Source: Solirubrobacterales bacterium (GTDB lineage: Bacteria > Actinomycetota > Thermoleophilia > Solirubrobacterales > Solirubrobacteraceae). Taken from it: a DNA stretch of 64,000 nt. The notes under the pieces are model-generated. The model did no database searches, had not been told where the DNA came from, and was given only the letters and a program-made list of their open reading frames with translations. Positions 54,984 through 63,207 of this stretch are shown piece after piece (positions within the stretch are counted from its first letter, which is position 1; each line of letters starts with the position of its first letter). The stretch lies in the NCBI GenBank assembly GCA_025963965.1, contig JAOPZS010000080.1:16790-80789 (forward strand), in the 5' to 3' direction. Position numbers and translations under genes: made by a program.

Positions 54984-56356
54984 CGGGTCAGCCCCAGCCG
55001 CCGCGACAGATCCGAGCGCAGGGTCTCGTGCGGGTCCACGCGCGCTCGGACCGCGAGGAACTGCGGCAGCGCCGGGTACATCCGAGCGAGCGTCTCGGAG
55101 CTCATCCGAGCGTCCTTCGCCAGGTACACCCGCCCACCGGAGGAGGCGACGAGCAGATCGGCGCGGTCCAGCGCGGCGGCCAGCCCGGGCGCGCGTGCGG
55201 GGATGTCGATCGCGAGCGTCCAGCCCTTCAGCGGAAACGAGAGCATGCCGCCGCTGCCCGGGCCGAGGCGCTTCAGCGTGGCGAGGTACATCGGCAGCCG
55301 CTGCGAGCGCAGCATCTCCAGCAGGCAGCGCAGTGTCCACTCCTCACCGTCCGGGACGGCGCACTGGTACTGCACGAGGCCCCGTCGCCCGTAGAGGCGG
55401 TTCCAGGCGCCGATCGCGTCGAGTGGGAACAGCGCAGCGTCGATCGCCAGTGGTCGTTCGCGCGCGCGGCGTGGGCTCGCAAGCCAGCGCATCCGGTTGT
55501 AGGCGCGGACGCTCGCGGGCCGCAGCAGACCGGAGGGGAGCCGCGCCGCGACGCCCGCCTGAGCCGGCTTGAGCTCGAGACGGCTCGACCCGGCCGGCTG
55601 CTCGCCTTCGCGCGAGCGGGTCACGACTGCGCGCCCGAAGCGCCGGCCGCGCCCCATCAGGTCCAGCCAGGCGATCGCGTGGCTGTGAGCATCGGCGTCG
55701 AGCAGCTCGATGGCCTCCTCGAGCGTGTCGACCTTGTCGGTGTCCGCCACCGCGATCGGACGCCGCAGCTCGATCGTGCGCAGTGTCGCGGCTGTGATCA
55801 CGCCGGTCAGCCCCATGCCGCCGAGCGTCGCCGCCCACAGCTCGGGCTGCTCGGACTCGGAGACCTCGATCTCGCCGTCGGCGGGGGTGCAGAGCGCGAA
55901 CGAGCGCAGCTGGCGCGCGATGCTCCCGGCACGCGGGTGGTTCTTGCCGTGCACGTCCGCCGCGATCGCGCCACCGACGGTGAGGTGCGCCGTGCCTGGC
56001 ACGACGGGCAGCGTCAGCCCACGCTGGGCGAGGGCCTCGAGCAGCTCCGCGAACGTCGTGCCGGCCCCGACCTCGATCTCGCCGGTGCGCGAGTCGAGCG
56101 CGGTGATGCCGGCCAGAGCGGTCATGTCGATTACCGTCCCGTCGCCGTTCTGCGCCGCGTCGCCGTAGCTGCGCCCGGCCCCGCGCGCGATCAGCCCGCG
56201 GGCGGGGGCCTCGCCGGCGAGCAGGGCGGCCACCTGCGAGGAGTCGCCGGGCCGCACGAGCGTGGCCGTGACCGGGCTCGTCCGGCCCCAGCCGCTGAGC
56301 ACGCCCTGGCGCTCATCGGGCTGCGGGGGCGCGTGCTTGGTGTCAACCGGCGACAT
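54980..56356 (-). CDS. dprE1: DprE1-like decaprenylphosphoryl-ribose 2-oxidase
   Basis: A 458-residue FAD enzyme close to mycobacterial DprE1 (461 aa): GWGRTSPV, GRSYGDAAQNGDG, LPVVPGTAHLTVGGAIAADV, HGKNH, ELWAATLGGMGLTGVI, and YLAKDAR with K414 (K418 in M. tuberculosis). The residue matching the benzothiazinone target Cys387 is Ala382 in GWTLAIDIP. It oxidises the ribose 2-OH of decaprenylphosphoryl ribose. It overlaps the UbiA gene by 14 bases. Confidence 0.9.
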   Translation of the reverse strand: MSPVDTKHAPPQPDERQGVLSGWGRTSPVTATLVRPGDSSQVAALLAGEAPARGLIARGAGRSYGDAAQNGDGTVIDMTALAGITALDSRTGEIEVGAGTTFAELLEALAQRGLTLPVVPGTAHLTVGGAIAADVHGKNHPRAGSIARQLRSFALCTPADGEIEVSESEQPELWAATLGGMGLTGVITAATLRTIELRRPIAVADTDKVDTLEEAIELLDADAHSHAIAWLDLMGRGRRFGRAVVTRSREGEQPAGSSRLELKPAQAGVAARLPSGLLRPASVRAYNRMRWLASPRRARERPLAIDAALFPLDAIGAWNRLYGRRGLVQYQCAVPDGEEWTLRCLLEMLRSQRLPMYLATLKRLGPGSGGMLSFPLKGWTLAIDIPARAPGLAAALDRADLLVASSGGRVYLAKDARMSSETLARMYPALPQFLAVRARVDPHETLRSDLSRRLGLTR

Positions 56357-57314
56357 ACACCCCGGAGATGAACAGCGCCGCCCAGGCGGCGCTGACCGTC
56401 AGCAGGAACCGATCCGAGAAGACCGTCTCCTCGGGCGCTTCGCCGCCGCCCTGCTCGATCAGCAGGGCGTAGCGCAGCAGCCACAGCACGAACGGGATCA
56501 CGGTCAGCTCATACCAGGAGAGCCGCGCCTGGTGGGAGCGCTGGAAGGCCCAGAGGCAGTAGGCCGTCGTCGTGATCGTCGCCGAGAGACCGATGACGAA
56601 GCGCAGGTAGCGCTCGGAGTACTGGTTCAGCGAGGCGCGCGTCGGTGAGGAGCCGCCGGTGCGCAACTCTGCGTAGCGCTTGCCGGCGACCAGGAACAGG
56701 GCTCCGAAGGACGTCACGAGCAGGAACCAGCGCGAGACCGTGATGTCCGTCGCCACGCCCCCCGCCAGCGCCCGCAGGATGAAGCCGCACGAGATCGAGG
56801 CCATGTCGGCGACGGCGACGCTCCTCCACCACAGCGTGTAGCTACCCGTCAAGAGCAGGTACGCCAGGCCGACGCCGGCCAGCCACGGGCGCACCATCAG
56901 CGCGAGTCCGAGTCCGCCGGCGGCGAGCGCCACCGCCGCACCGACGGCGAGCGCCGGCGAGACGGCACCGGAGGCGATCGGCCTGTCGCGGCGGCGCGGG
57001 TGCAGACGATCCTCGTGGCGGTCGTGGAGATCGTTGAGCAGGTACGTGCAGCTCGACAGGGCGCAGAACGCGATGAACGTGACGGCGAGCCGCCCTGGGA
57101 CCTCGGGGCGCGTCAGGATCCCGGCGGCCCCGGGAGCGGCGAGCACGAGCAGGTTCTTGACCCATTGCTTGGGCCGGCACGCGCGCAGCAGCGCCCATGC
57201 CGTGGCGCGCGCGCCTCGGTGGACCCCCTCCGGGTCGAGGAGCTCGACCGCTTCGGCGGCGGGCATGGCTTGGTCCACCGGCGTTCCCACGTCTGAGGAC
57301 ATGGCATCACGCAT
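56343..57314 (-). CDS. UbiA-family decaprenyl-phosphate phosphoribosyltransferase
   Basis: A 323-residue UbiA-fold membrane protein. RPKQWVKNLLVLAAPG starts the core; NDLHDRHEDRLHPRRRDRPI is the first Asp-rich prenyl-binding motif, of the kind found in Rv3806c (DPPR synthase). About eight helices follow. It should join PRPP to decaprenyl phosphate. It is first in the eight-gene operon. ATG 57302 is an alternative start. Confidence 0.87.
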   Translation of the reverse strand: MRDAMSSDVGTPVDQAMPAAEAVELLDPEGVHRGARATAWALLRACRPKQWVKNLLVLAAPGAAGILTRPEVPGRLAVTFIAFCALSSCTYLLNDLHDRHEDRLHPRRRDRPIASGAVSPALAVGAAVALAAGGLGLALMVRPWLAGVGLAYLLLTGSYTLWWRSVAVADMASISCGFILRALAGGVATDITVSRWFLLVTSFGALFLVAGKRYAELRTGGSSPTRASLNQYSERYLRFVIGLSATITTTAYCLWAFQRSHQARLSWYELTVIPFVLWLLRYALLIEQGGGEAPEETVFSDRFLLTVSAAWAALFISGVYVAG

Positions 57315-57404
57315 AGCTCAGGTCAGCATACGCATCCGGTGAAAATGCTCTTACGCAGGGCGTTTCGATCCGGCGCGGTGCCGAGCATCTGCCACGATGC
57401 GGCC

Positions 57405-58601
57405 ATGGACTCGGCGGCTGCCCACGGTCATGGGGGTGCCATCCCGCCACGGGTCCGCGTCGAGGTCGGCTCACCCGTCGCGGCCCGTCGGATCAGGCGC
57501 GTGCTCGCCACCGCGGCGCTGATCGTGCTGCTTCCCGCCGGGATCTCCTACGTAAGCGCCCTGTTCGGACCGTCCAACTCGACCGCCGGCATCCGCTCGG
57601 TCGAGTGGCTGCGCGACCATGGCGCTGCCGGGCTGGTGGCGAAGGTCGAGTCGATCTACTACTCGCTGACGGCGCCGGCCAAGGGCGGCCCGGCGCTGAA
57701 GGCGCTGCCTCGGGTCGGCCTCGGGTCGAGCCAGGCCCAGCGGGCGGCGCGAGAAGGCGCCGAAAAGACCGTCGTCAACCGCCCGCCGCGGATCGGAACG
57801 CTGACCCAGCCGGCGCTGCCCGGCGAGGGCGTCTGGAGCGGGACCCTTGAACACGAGAGCCGCAACGATCCGCCGCTGCTCGTGACGACCTTCCGCAGCG
57901 ACCCGGCCGAATACCCGCGCCTGGTCGCAGGCGTCGCCTGGATCAACACGTCGAACACGAGCGTGTCGCTGATCGCCGGTCGCCAGGAGCCGGCCGTGAA
58001 GCTCCCGTCCCGCGGTGCGATGGACGTCCCGTCGGCGAACCGCGAACAGCTGCTGGCCACGTTCAACAGCGGCTTCAAGCTGTCGGACTCCCACGGCGGC
58101 TGGGCGCTGAACGGCCACACCTACGCGCCGATGCGCGAAGGCCAGGCGACGTTCGTCCGCTACTCCGACGGCCATTACGACGTGGCCGCCTGGCACGGCG
58201 GCCCGAGCGTTCCCTCGAATGTCGTGTTCGCGCGTCAGAACCTGCCGCTGATCGTCAGCGGCTCGCAGTCCAGCTCGAAACTCTCCAACAGCTCCGAATG
58301 GGGAGCGACGGTCGGCAACGCCGTGCAGGTCTGGCGCTCGGGGATCGGCATCGACGCCCACGGCAACATCCTGTACGCGGCCGCCAACTACCAGACCGTC
58401 TCCAGCCTCGCGAAGATCCTCAGGCACGCCGGCGCCGTGCGCGCGATGGAGCTCGACATCAACTCCTACTGGATCAGCTTCAACACCTATGCCGCCGCCG
58501 GCGCCCTGCGCCCCGCGAAGCTGCTCTCGGAAACCGAACGTCCGGCGACCCGCTACCTGACGCCCGACGACCGCGACTTCTTCGCCGTCTACCGGCGCTG
58601 A
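57405..58601 (+). CDS. Membrane-anchored phosphodiester glycosidase family protein (NAGPA-like)
   Basis: A 398-residue protein from ATG 57405 (GTG 57339 is possible but leaves almost no room for promoters of the divergent UbiA gene). One N-terminal helix (VLATAALIVLLPAGISYVSA) anchors an outside domain with FNSGFKLSDSHGGWALNG, PLIVSGSQSSSKL and ELDINSYWISFNTY, typical of PF09992 phosphodiester glycosidases. These remove GlcNAc or other sugars from phosphodiesters, or modify exopolysaccharides. Substrate unknown. Confidence 0.8.
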   Translation: MDSAAAHGHGGAIPPRVRVEVGSPVAARRIRRVLATAALIVLLPAGISYVSALFGPSNSTAGIRSVEWLRDHGAAGLVAKVESIYYSLTAPAKGGPALKALPRVGLGSSQAQRAAREGAEKTVVNRPPRIGTLTQPALPGEGVWSGTLEHESRNDPPLLVTTFRSDPAEYPRLVAGVAWINTSNTSVSLIAGRQEPAVKLPSRGAMDVPSANREQLLATFNSGFKLSDSHGGWALNGHTYAPMREGQATFVRYSDGHYDVAAWHGGPSVPSNVVFARQNLPLIVSGSQSSSKLSNSSEWGATVGNAVQVWRSGIGIDAHGNILYAAANYQTVSSLAKILRHAGAVRAMELDINSYWISFNTYAAAGALRPAKLLSETERPATRYLTPDDRDFFAVYRR

Positions 58602-58693
58602 GCACCCACCCCGCGCGGCGCGCGGCACAGCCCCCGCCCGCCCGCCCGCGACGGCGCCCGCCCCACTCCGGCCCGCCGAAGCAACCACCCCCT

Positions 58694-58712
58694 CGGCCTG
58701 CGGCCGTTTTTT
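58694..58712 (+). terminator. Short stem with T6 after the glycosidase gene
   Basis: CGGCC-TGC-GGCCG followed directly by TTTTTT (58707-58712). A 5-bp GC stem with a U-tract 93 bases past the stop fits an intrinsic terminator for the plus-strand gene. Confidence 0.55.
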
Positions 58713-58725
58713 CCGCGAGGCCGGA

Positions 58726-58784
58726 GCGCCTTCTGTATGACACGACTGCCGCGCCAGCGGCACGGAGTGTCATCCAGAAGGCGC
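58726..58784. repeat. Long inverted repeat, compound hairpin
   Basis: GCGCCTTCTGTATGACAC (58726-58743) and GTGTCATCCAGAAGGCGC (58767-58784) pair over 18 bases with one mismatch. The loop itself contains TGCCGC-GCCA-GCGGCA. It lies 8 bases past the stop of the minus-strand SGGS gene, between convergent genes, and has no T-run. Confidence 0.8.
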
Positions 58785-58792
58785 GGAGGCCC

Positions 58793-59236
58793 CTAGGAGC
58801 CGCCCGAGACCACAGGTTCAGAGGGTTCTTCGGCCTGCGGAGCGGGTTCGGGGGCCGCGGGGGCGGGCGTTTCTTCAGCGGGCGCCGGTTCGGGCGTCGC
58901 CTGCGGAGCGGGCGCGGATTCGGCGGGGGGCTGAGTTTCGGCGGGCGTCGTTTCGGCCGGTTGGGGCGTCGCGTGTTCGGTGCTCGTCGTGGCCGGCTTG
59001 GGCGGCTGGGCAGGGGCCTTCAGCGGCTTGTGCTTGGCGTGTTTGCGCTTTGTGGCTGAGCTCGTCGCCTTGCGAGCGGCGTGGCCGGGGAAGGCGTTGG
59101 CCGCGACGTCGGTGAGGACCCCAGTGAGGACGGCGCTGCCGGCGATCAGCCAGCGGTTCGTGCGGCTGAGGCGGCGCAGCGCCGCGTCGCGGGTGCGGGG
59201 GGTGCGCGGGACGTCGTTGGGATGGATCGTCTTCAT
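58793..59236 (-). CDS. Membrane-tethered Pro/Ala-rich protein ending in VVSGGS
   Basis: A 147-residue protein: MKTIHPNDVPRT, a basic stretch, one membrane helix WLIAGSAVLTGVLTDVAA, a Lys/Ala segment, then about 70 residues rich in Pro, Ala, Glu and Thr, ending VVSGGS at the very C-terminus. No folded domain is seen. SGGS resembles the [ST]G[AG][ST] site that ApbE modifies with FMN. It lies 8 bases downstream of the cytochrome-b561-like gene on the same strand. Confidence 0.6.
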   Translation of the reverse strand: MKTIHPNDVPRTPRTRDAALRRLSRTNRWLIAGSAVLTGVLTDVAANAFPGHAARKATSSATKRKHAKHKPLKAPAQPPKPATTSTEHATPQPAETTPAETQPPAESAPAPQATPEPAPAEETPAPAAPEPAPQAEEPSEPVVSGGS

Positions 59237-59244
59237 CGCTCGTG

Positions 59245-59928
59245 TCAGTGATCGTGGAGTGAGTGATGGGAACCGACCCAGGCGCCGAAGTGGGGCATCA
59301 GCGCGAGCGCCAGGATCAGGCCGGCTCCGAGCGCGCCCGCCAGCGACAGGCCGCGTCCGGCGCTGCCGGGCATCCGCGCGGCAAGCGAATAACCGGCGAG
59401 CGCGATGCGCGATCCGCGAGCCGGCTGCTCCGCCGGTGAGCCGGAGGCGGCGGCGAGGATCTCGGCGCGCTCGGCACGGCCGGCGATCAACCCGCGTCGT
59501 AGCTCCGGAAGATGTCCGAGCACGTGCAGGGCCATCGCGGCGAGCCACACGAAGAACGCGACCTTGTGCAGCAGCAGCCAGGTCGAACGCGAGCTGGGGC
59601 CGAGCAGGAGAAGGACGACTCCGGTCGCGAACACGGCGAGCGTGCTGAGCACGACGAGCGGGCCGAGGACCCGCAGCGCCAGCGGCGGCGGGCCCTTGCG
59701 GAGATAGGCGGCGTCATGGGTGTAGTAGCGCGTGAAGCGATAGCCGGTGCTGGCCATCTTCAGGAGCACGGGCCCGACGAGCAGCAGGCCGAGGAAGAGG
59801 TGAAGCCAGGTGAGTTGGCCGATCCGCACGATCGTCACACCGAGCACGGCGAGCCCGAGCAGCAGCACCGCCCCGGTCTGGACGGTGAGACGCTCGTTGC
59901 CCTCGGTGCCGCCTGCGCGCAGTTGCAC
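59245..59928 (-). CDS. Cytochrome-b561-like membrane protein
   Basis: A 227-residue protein with about five helices. Candidate heme-ligand histidines sit in LTWLHLFLGLLLVGPVLLK, LLLHKVAFFVWLAAMALH and the C-terminal tail HHSLHDH. YRFTRYYTHDAAYLRKGP links the second and third helices. It probably passes electrons across the membrane with the SGGS protein beside it. Divergent from the RR-HK pair. Confidence 0.65.
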   Translation of the reverse strand: MQLRAGGTEGNERLTVQTGAVLLLGLAVLGVTIVRIGQLTWLHLFLGLLLVGPVLLKMASTGYRFTRYYTHDAAYLRKGPPPLALRVLGPLVVLSTLAVFATGVVLLLLGPSSRSTWLLLHKVAFFVWLAAMALHVLGHLPELRRGLIAGRAERAEILAAASGSPAEQPARGSRIALAGYSLAARMPGSAGRGLSLAGALGAGLILALALMPHFGAWVGSHHSLHDH

Positions 59929-60050
59929 ACCCTCAGTGTTCGACGCGGCGCTAAGACGTCCGTAACCATCCGATGAGAACGCTCTTTCAATTGATTCGCC
60001 CAGGGGCGGGGCTGCTGTCTCCGTGCGGAGGGGGCCGTATCCTGATCGCG

Positions 60051-60788
60051 ATGGGTCAAACCGGCGAGACCGAGCCCCAGACGCCGCCCGCCCTCACCGA
60101 TGGCGCCGGCGGGAACGTGCTGCTGATCGAGGATGAACCGGGGATCGTCGATTTCGTGCGGCGTGGCCTGGAGGGCGAGGGGTTCCACGTCGAGGCCGAG
60201 ACCGACGGGGTGCGCGGCGAGGAGCACGCGCTGCGCGAGAGCGTCGACGTGGTGGTGCTCGACCTGATGCTGCCCGGTCGCGACGGGATGGAGGTGCTGG
60301 CCAGCCTGCGCTCGGCGCGGCCCGAGGTTCCCGTGATCGTGCTGACGGCCAAGGGCGAGGTCGAGGACCGCGTCGCCGGGCTCGATGCAGGGGCGGTCGA
60401 CTACCTGGTCAAGCCGTTCTCCGTCGCTGAGCTCTCGGCCCGGATCCGCGCGCAGATGCGGACGGTCGCGCTCGGCACTACGACGCGGCTGCAGGGCGAG
60501 GACGTCGAGCTTGACCTGCTGACGCGCAAGGTCTCGCGCGCGGGAACGCCGGTCGCGCTGTCGAGCACGGAGTTCGAACTGCTCGTGCACCTGCTGCGCA
60601 ACCGCGGCCGTGTCATCAGCCGCGAGGAGATCCTCAGCGCCGTGTGGGGCTACCAGCACGATCCGGCGACGAACATCGTCGACGTCTACATCGGCTACCT
60701 GCGCCGAAAGCTCCGCCGCCCGAGCAGCCCGGCGCCGATCCACACGGTGCGCTCGGTCGGATACCGCTTCGGTCGTGCGGGGCGCTAG
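60051..60788 (+). CDS. OmpR-family response regulator (second system)
   Basis: A 245-residue regulator from ATG 60051. Receiver: LLIEDEPG, VVLDLMLPGRDG, DYLVKPFS. Winged helix: LSSTEFELLVHLLRNRGRVI, TNIVDVYIGYLRRKL, VRSVGYRF. It overlaps the kinase start slightly. The divergent cytochrome/SGGS genes are candidate targets. Confidence 0.92.
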   Translation: MGQTGETEPQTPPALTDGAGGNVLLIEDEPGIVDFVRRGLEGEGFHVEAETDGVRGEEHALRESVDVVVLDLMLPGRDGMEVLASLRSARPEVPVIVLTAKGEVEDRVAGLDAGAVDYLVKPFSVAELSARIRAQMRTVALGTTTRLQGEDVELDLLTRKVSRAGTPVALSSTEFELLVHLLRNRGRVISREEILSAVWGYQHDPATNIVDVYIGYLRRKLRRPSSPAPIHTVRSVGYRFGRAGR

Positions 60789-62322
60789 CCGCCTGCGGGT
60801 GCCCCGCTACGCGGTGCGCCCGCTCGAGCTCCGCTGGCGCCTGGCGGCCTCGGTCGCGGTGGTGCTGATCGTCTCCTCCGCCGTCACGTTCATCGCGGTC
60901 TATCGAGGCACCGGCAGCCAGCTGCGCCATCAGATCGACACCGAGCTCGCGGGCGACGCGGACGTGCTCGGCCACACGCTCGCCTCCTCTCGAGCGCGCT
61001 CGACGAGCGCACTGCAGAACGTCGCGAGCGGCTACATCCGAGCGCAGCCGTTCAGCGCCAGCTCGACGCTGCTGTTCGTGATCCTGCCGGGCACCGCCCC
61101 CGTCACCAACCGCCCCGAGCTGTTCAGCCCGCAGAGCGCCGACGACGGCGAGTCCGATGCGCAGCAGGCCGAGGAGAACGGCCTCGCGGCACTCCTGCTG
61201 CGCGCGGGCACGGGCTACGTGACCGTGCAGATGCCCGACATCGGAAAACTGCGGCTGCTGCGACGCACCGTGCGCGTGCCCGCCCGCGGCTCGATGCCGG
61301 CGCGGACGGTCACGGTCGGCGTGGGCGAGCCGCTGGCGACCGTCTCCCGCGCGCAGGACGTCGTCTCGCGCGCGTTCCTTCTCGCCGGCCTGATCGCGCT
61401 GGCCGGCGCGCTGCTGGCGGCACTGGCGATCGGGACGCGCCTGTCGAACCCGCTGCGCCGCATGGCCGCCGTGGCGGCCGAGATCGACGCTGGCGACCTG
61501 CACCACCGCATCCACGAGACCGATCGCGGCGCGCGCGAGGTGCGCGTCCTGGCCGAGGCGTTCAACCACATGCTCGACCGGCTCGCCGACGCGTTCGCCG
61601 GGCAGCGGGCGTTCGTGGCCGACGCCTCCCACGAGCTGCGCACGCCGCTGACGGTGATCCAGGGACAGCTCGAGGTGCTCGCGGCCCAGCGCCACCCGCC
61701 GCCGGAGGAGATCAGACGCGTCGAGCAGCTCGTACAGGCGGAGGTCTCGCGGATCACGCGGCTCGTCGACGACCTGCTGCTGCTCGCCCGCAGCGAGCAG
61801 ACGGCGTTCCTGCGGATCGAGAGCGTGCCGCTGGAGCGGTTCGTGACGGAGCTGTGGGACAGCTTCACGCTGCTCGAGGACAAGCGCTCCTTCGAACTCG
61901 GGCCGCTGCCGGCGGGGACGCTGCAGGCCGACCCGGACCGCCTGGCACAGGCGCTGCGAAACCTCGTCGGCAACGCGATCGCCCACACGACGCCGGGCAG
62001 CGGCCGCGTGCTGCTGCACGTCGAGCGAGGAGTCCCCGGGTGGGTGCGGTTCGTCGTACAGGACGACGGCCCGGGAATTCCCGAGGACCAGCGCGAGCTC
62101 GTCTTCGAACGCTTCCATCGCACCGACACCGGCCGCGCCCGCGCCTCCGGCGGCGCCGGTCTCGGACTGGCGATCGTCAGGGCGATCGCGGAGGCCCACC
62201 ACGGCCGGGTGCGCGCCACCGCCGGCGCCCTCGGGGGCGCCCGCATCGAGCTCGAACTGCCCGGCTTCATGGCGGCCCCGCGACCGCTCGAGCGTCCGGA
62301 GCCGCACGCGACGAACGCCTGA
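60775..62322 (+). CDS. Sensor histidine kinase (second system)
   Basis: A 515-residue kinase from GTG 60775 (60799 is also possible). Two helices (LAASVAVVLIVSSAVTFIAV and LAGLIALAGALLAALAIG) flank an outside domain of about 160 residues. HAMP follows, then VADASHELRTPLTVIQGQLE with the phospho-acceptor His, LVGNAIAHT, DDGPGIPED and GAGLGLAIV. MprB-like layout. Confidence 0.92.
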   Translation: MRGASRLRVPRYAVRPLELRWRLAASVAVVLIVSSAVTFIAVYRGTGSQLRHQIDTELAGDADVLGHTLASSRARSTSALQNVASGYIRAQPFSASSTLLFVILPGTAPVTNRPELFSPQSADDGESDAQQAEENGLAALLLRAGTGYVTVQMPDIGKLRLLRRTVRVPARGSMPARTVTVGVGEPLATVSRAQDVVSRAFLLAGLIALAGALLAALAIGTRLSNPLRRMAAVAAEIDAGDLHHRIHETDRGAREVRVLAEAFNHMLDRLADAFAGQRAFVADASHELRTPLTVIQGQLEVLAAQRHPPPEEIRRVEQLVQAEVSRITRLVDDLLLLARSEQTAFLRIESVPLERFVTELWDSFTLLEDKRSFELGPLPAGTLQADPDRLAQALRNLVGNAIAHTTPGSGRVLLHVERGVPGWVRFVVQDDGPGIPEDQRELVFERFHRTDTGRARASGGAGLGLAIVRAIAEAHHGRVRATAGALGGARIELELPGFMAAPRPLERPEPHATNA

Positions 62323-62367
62323 GCGAACGGCCGGTTACCGGTCGGCGGGATCGGGCAGATCAGCGGG

Positions 62368-63207
62368 ATGGCAACCGCACTGCGTGAGAGGCGCCCGGGG
62401 GCGGCGGCGCTGCGCCCGGTCCACGTCGGCTGCTCGGGCTGGAACTACCGCTCCTGGCGCGAGCGCTTCTATACGCCCGGCACGCCCGTGCGGGAATGGC
62501 TGTCCAGCTACGCCGAGCGATTCGAGACGGTCGAGGTGAACACGACGTTCTACCGCCTGATCGCACGCACGGCGGTCGAGCATTGGGTCGAGCAGACGCC
62601 GCCGGAGTTCATCTTCGCCGTCAAGGCCAGCAGGTTCCTGACCCACGTCAAGCGCCTCACCGAGATCGGCGACGGCGTCGCCCGCTTCTACGAGCGCATC
62701 GAGCCGCTCGCCGCGTGCGGCCGGCTCGGGCCGGTCCTGTGGCAGCTGCCCGAGACGTTCCAGCGCGACGAGCAGCGCCTGTCGCGCGCTCTCGCGGCGC
62801 TTCCACCCGGCCGCCACGCCTTCGAGTTTCGCCACCCCAGCTGGTTCGCGCCCGAGGTCCTGGAGCTGCTGCGCGAACATGGCGCCGCGCTCGTGATCGG
62901 CGATCACCCGGACCGCCCGTTCCAGACCGACCAGGCGACGACGGGGTGGCGCTACGTGAGGTTCCACTACGGCCGGCGCGGGCGCCGCGGCAACTACTCC
63001 GAGAGCGAGCTCGACGAGTGGGCCGAGCGGCTGCACCGCTACCGCCGCGCGACGGAGCTGTTCGTGTATTTCAACAACGACTGGGAGGGGTTCGCGCCGC
63101 GTAACGCGGCGGGGCTTCTCGACCGCCTGCGCCGGCTCGAGCAGACCGGCACGAGCGACCGCCGGGTCGCCGAGCGCGGTGGCCGCCGGCGAGGCGCCCG
63201 GCGGTGA
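62368..63207 (+). CDS. DUF72 family protein
   Basis: A 279-residue TIM-barrel protein: VGCSGWNYRSWRERFY, VEVNTTFYRL, FIFAVKASRFLTHVKRL, PVLWQLPETF, AFEFRHPSW, YVRFHYG, and VYFNNDWEG at the end. These are the DUF72 (YecE) marks. Function unknown. Coupled by 4 bases to udgX. Confidence 0.92.
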   Translation: MATALRERRPGAAALRPVHVGCSGWNYRSWRERFYTPGTPVREWLSSYAERFETVEVNTTFYRLIARTAVEHWVEQTPPEFIFAVKASRFLTHVKRLTEIGDGVARFYERIEPLAACGRLGPVLWQLPETFQRDEQRLSRALAALPPGRHAFEFRHPSWFAPEVLELLREHGAALVIGDHPDRPFQTDQATTGWRYVRFHYGRRGRRGNYSESELDEWAERLHRYRRATELFVYFNNDWEGFAPRNAAGLLDRLRRLEQTGTSDRRVAERGGRRRGARR

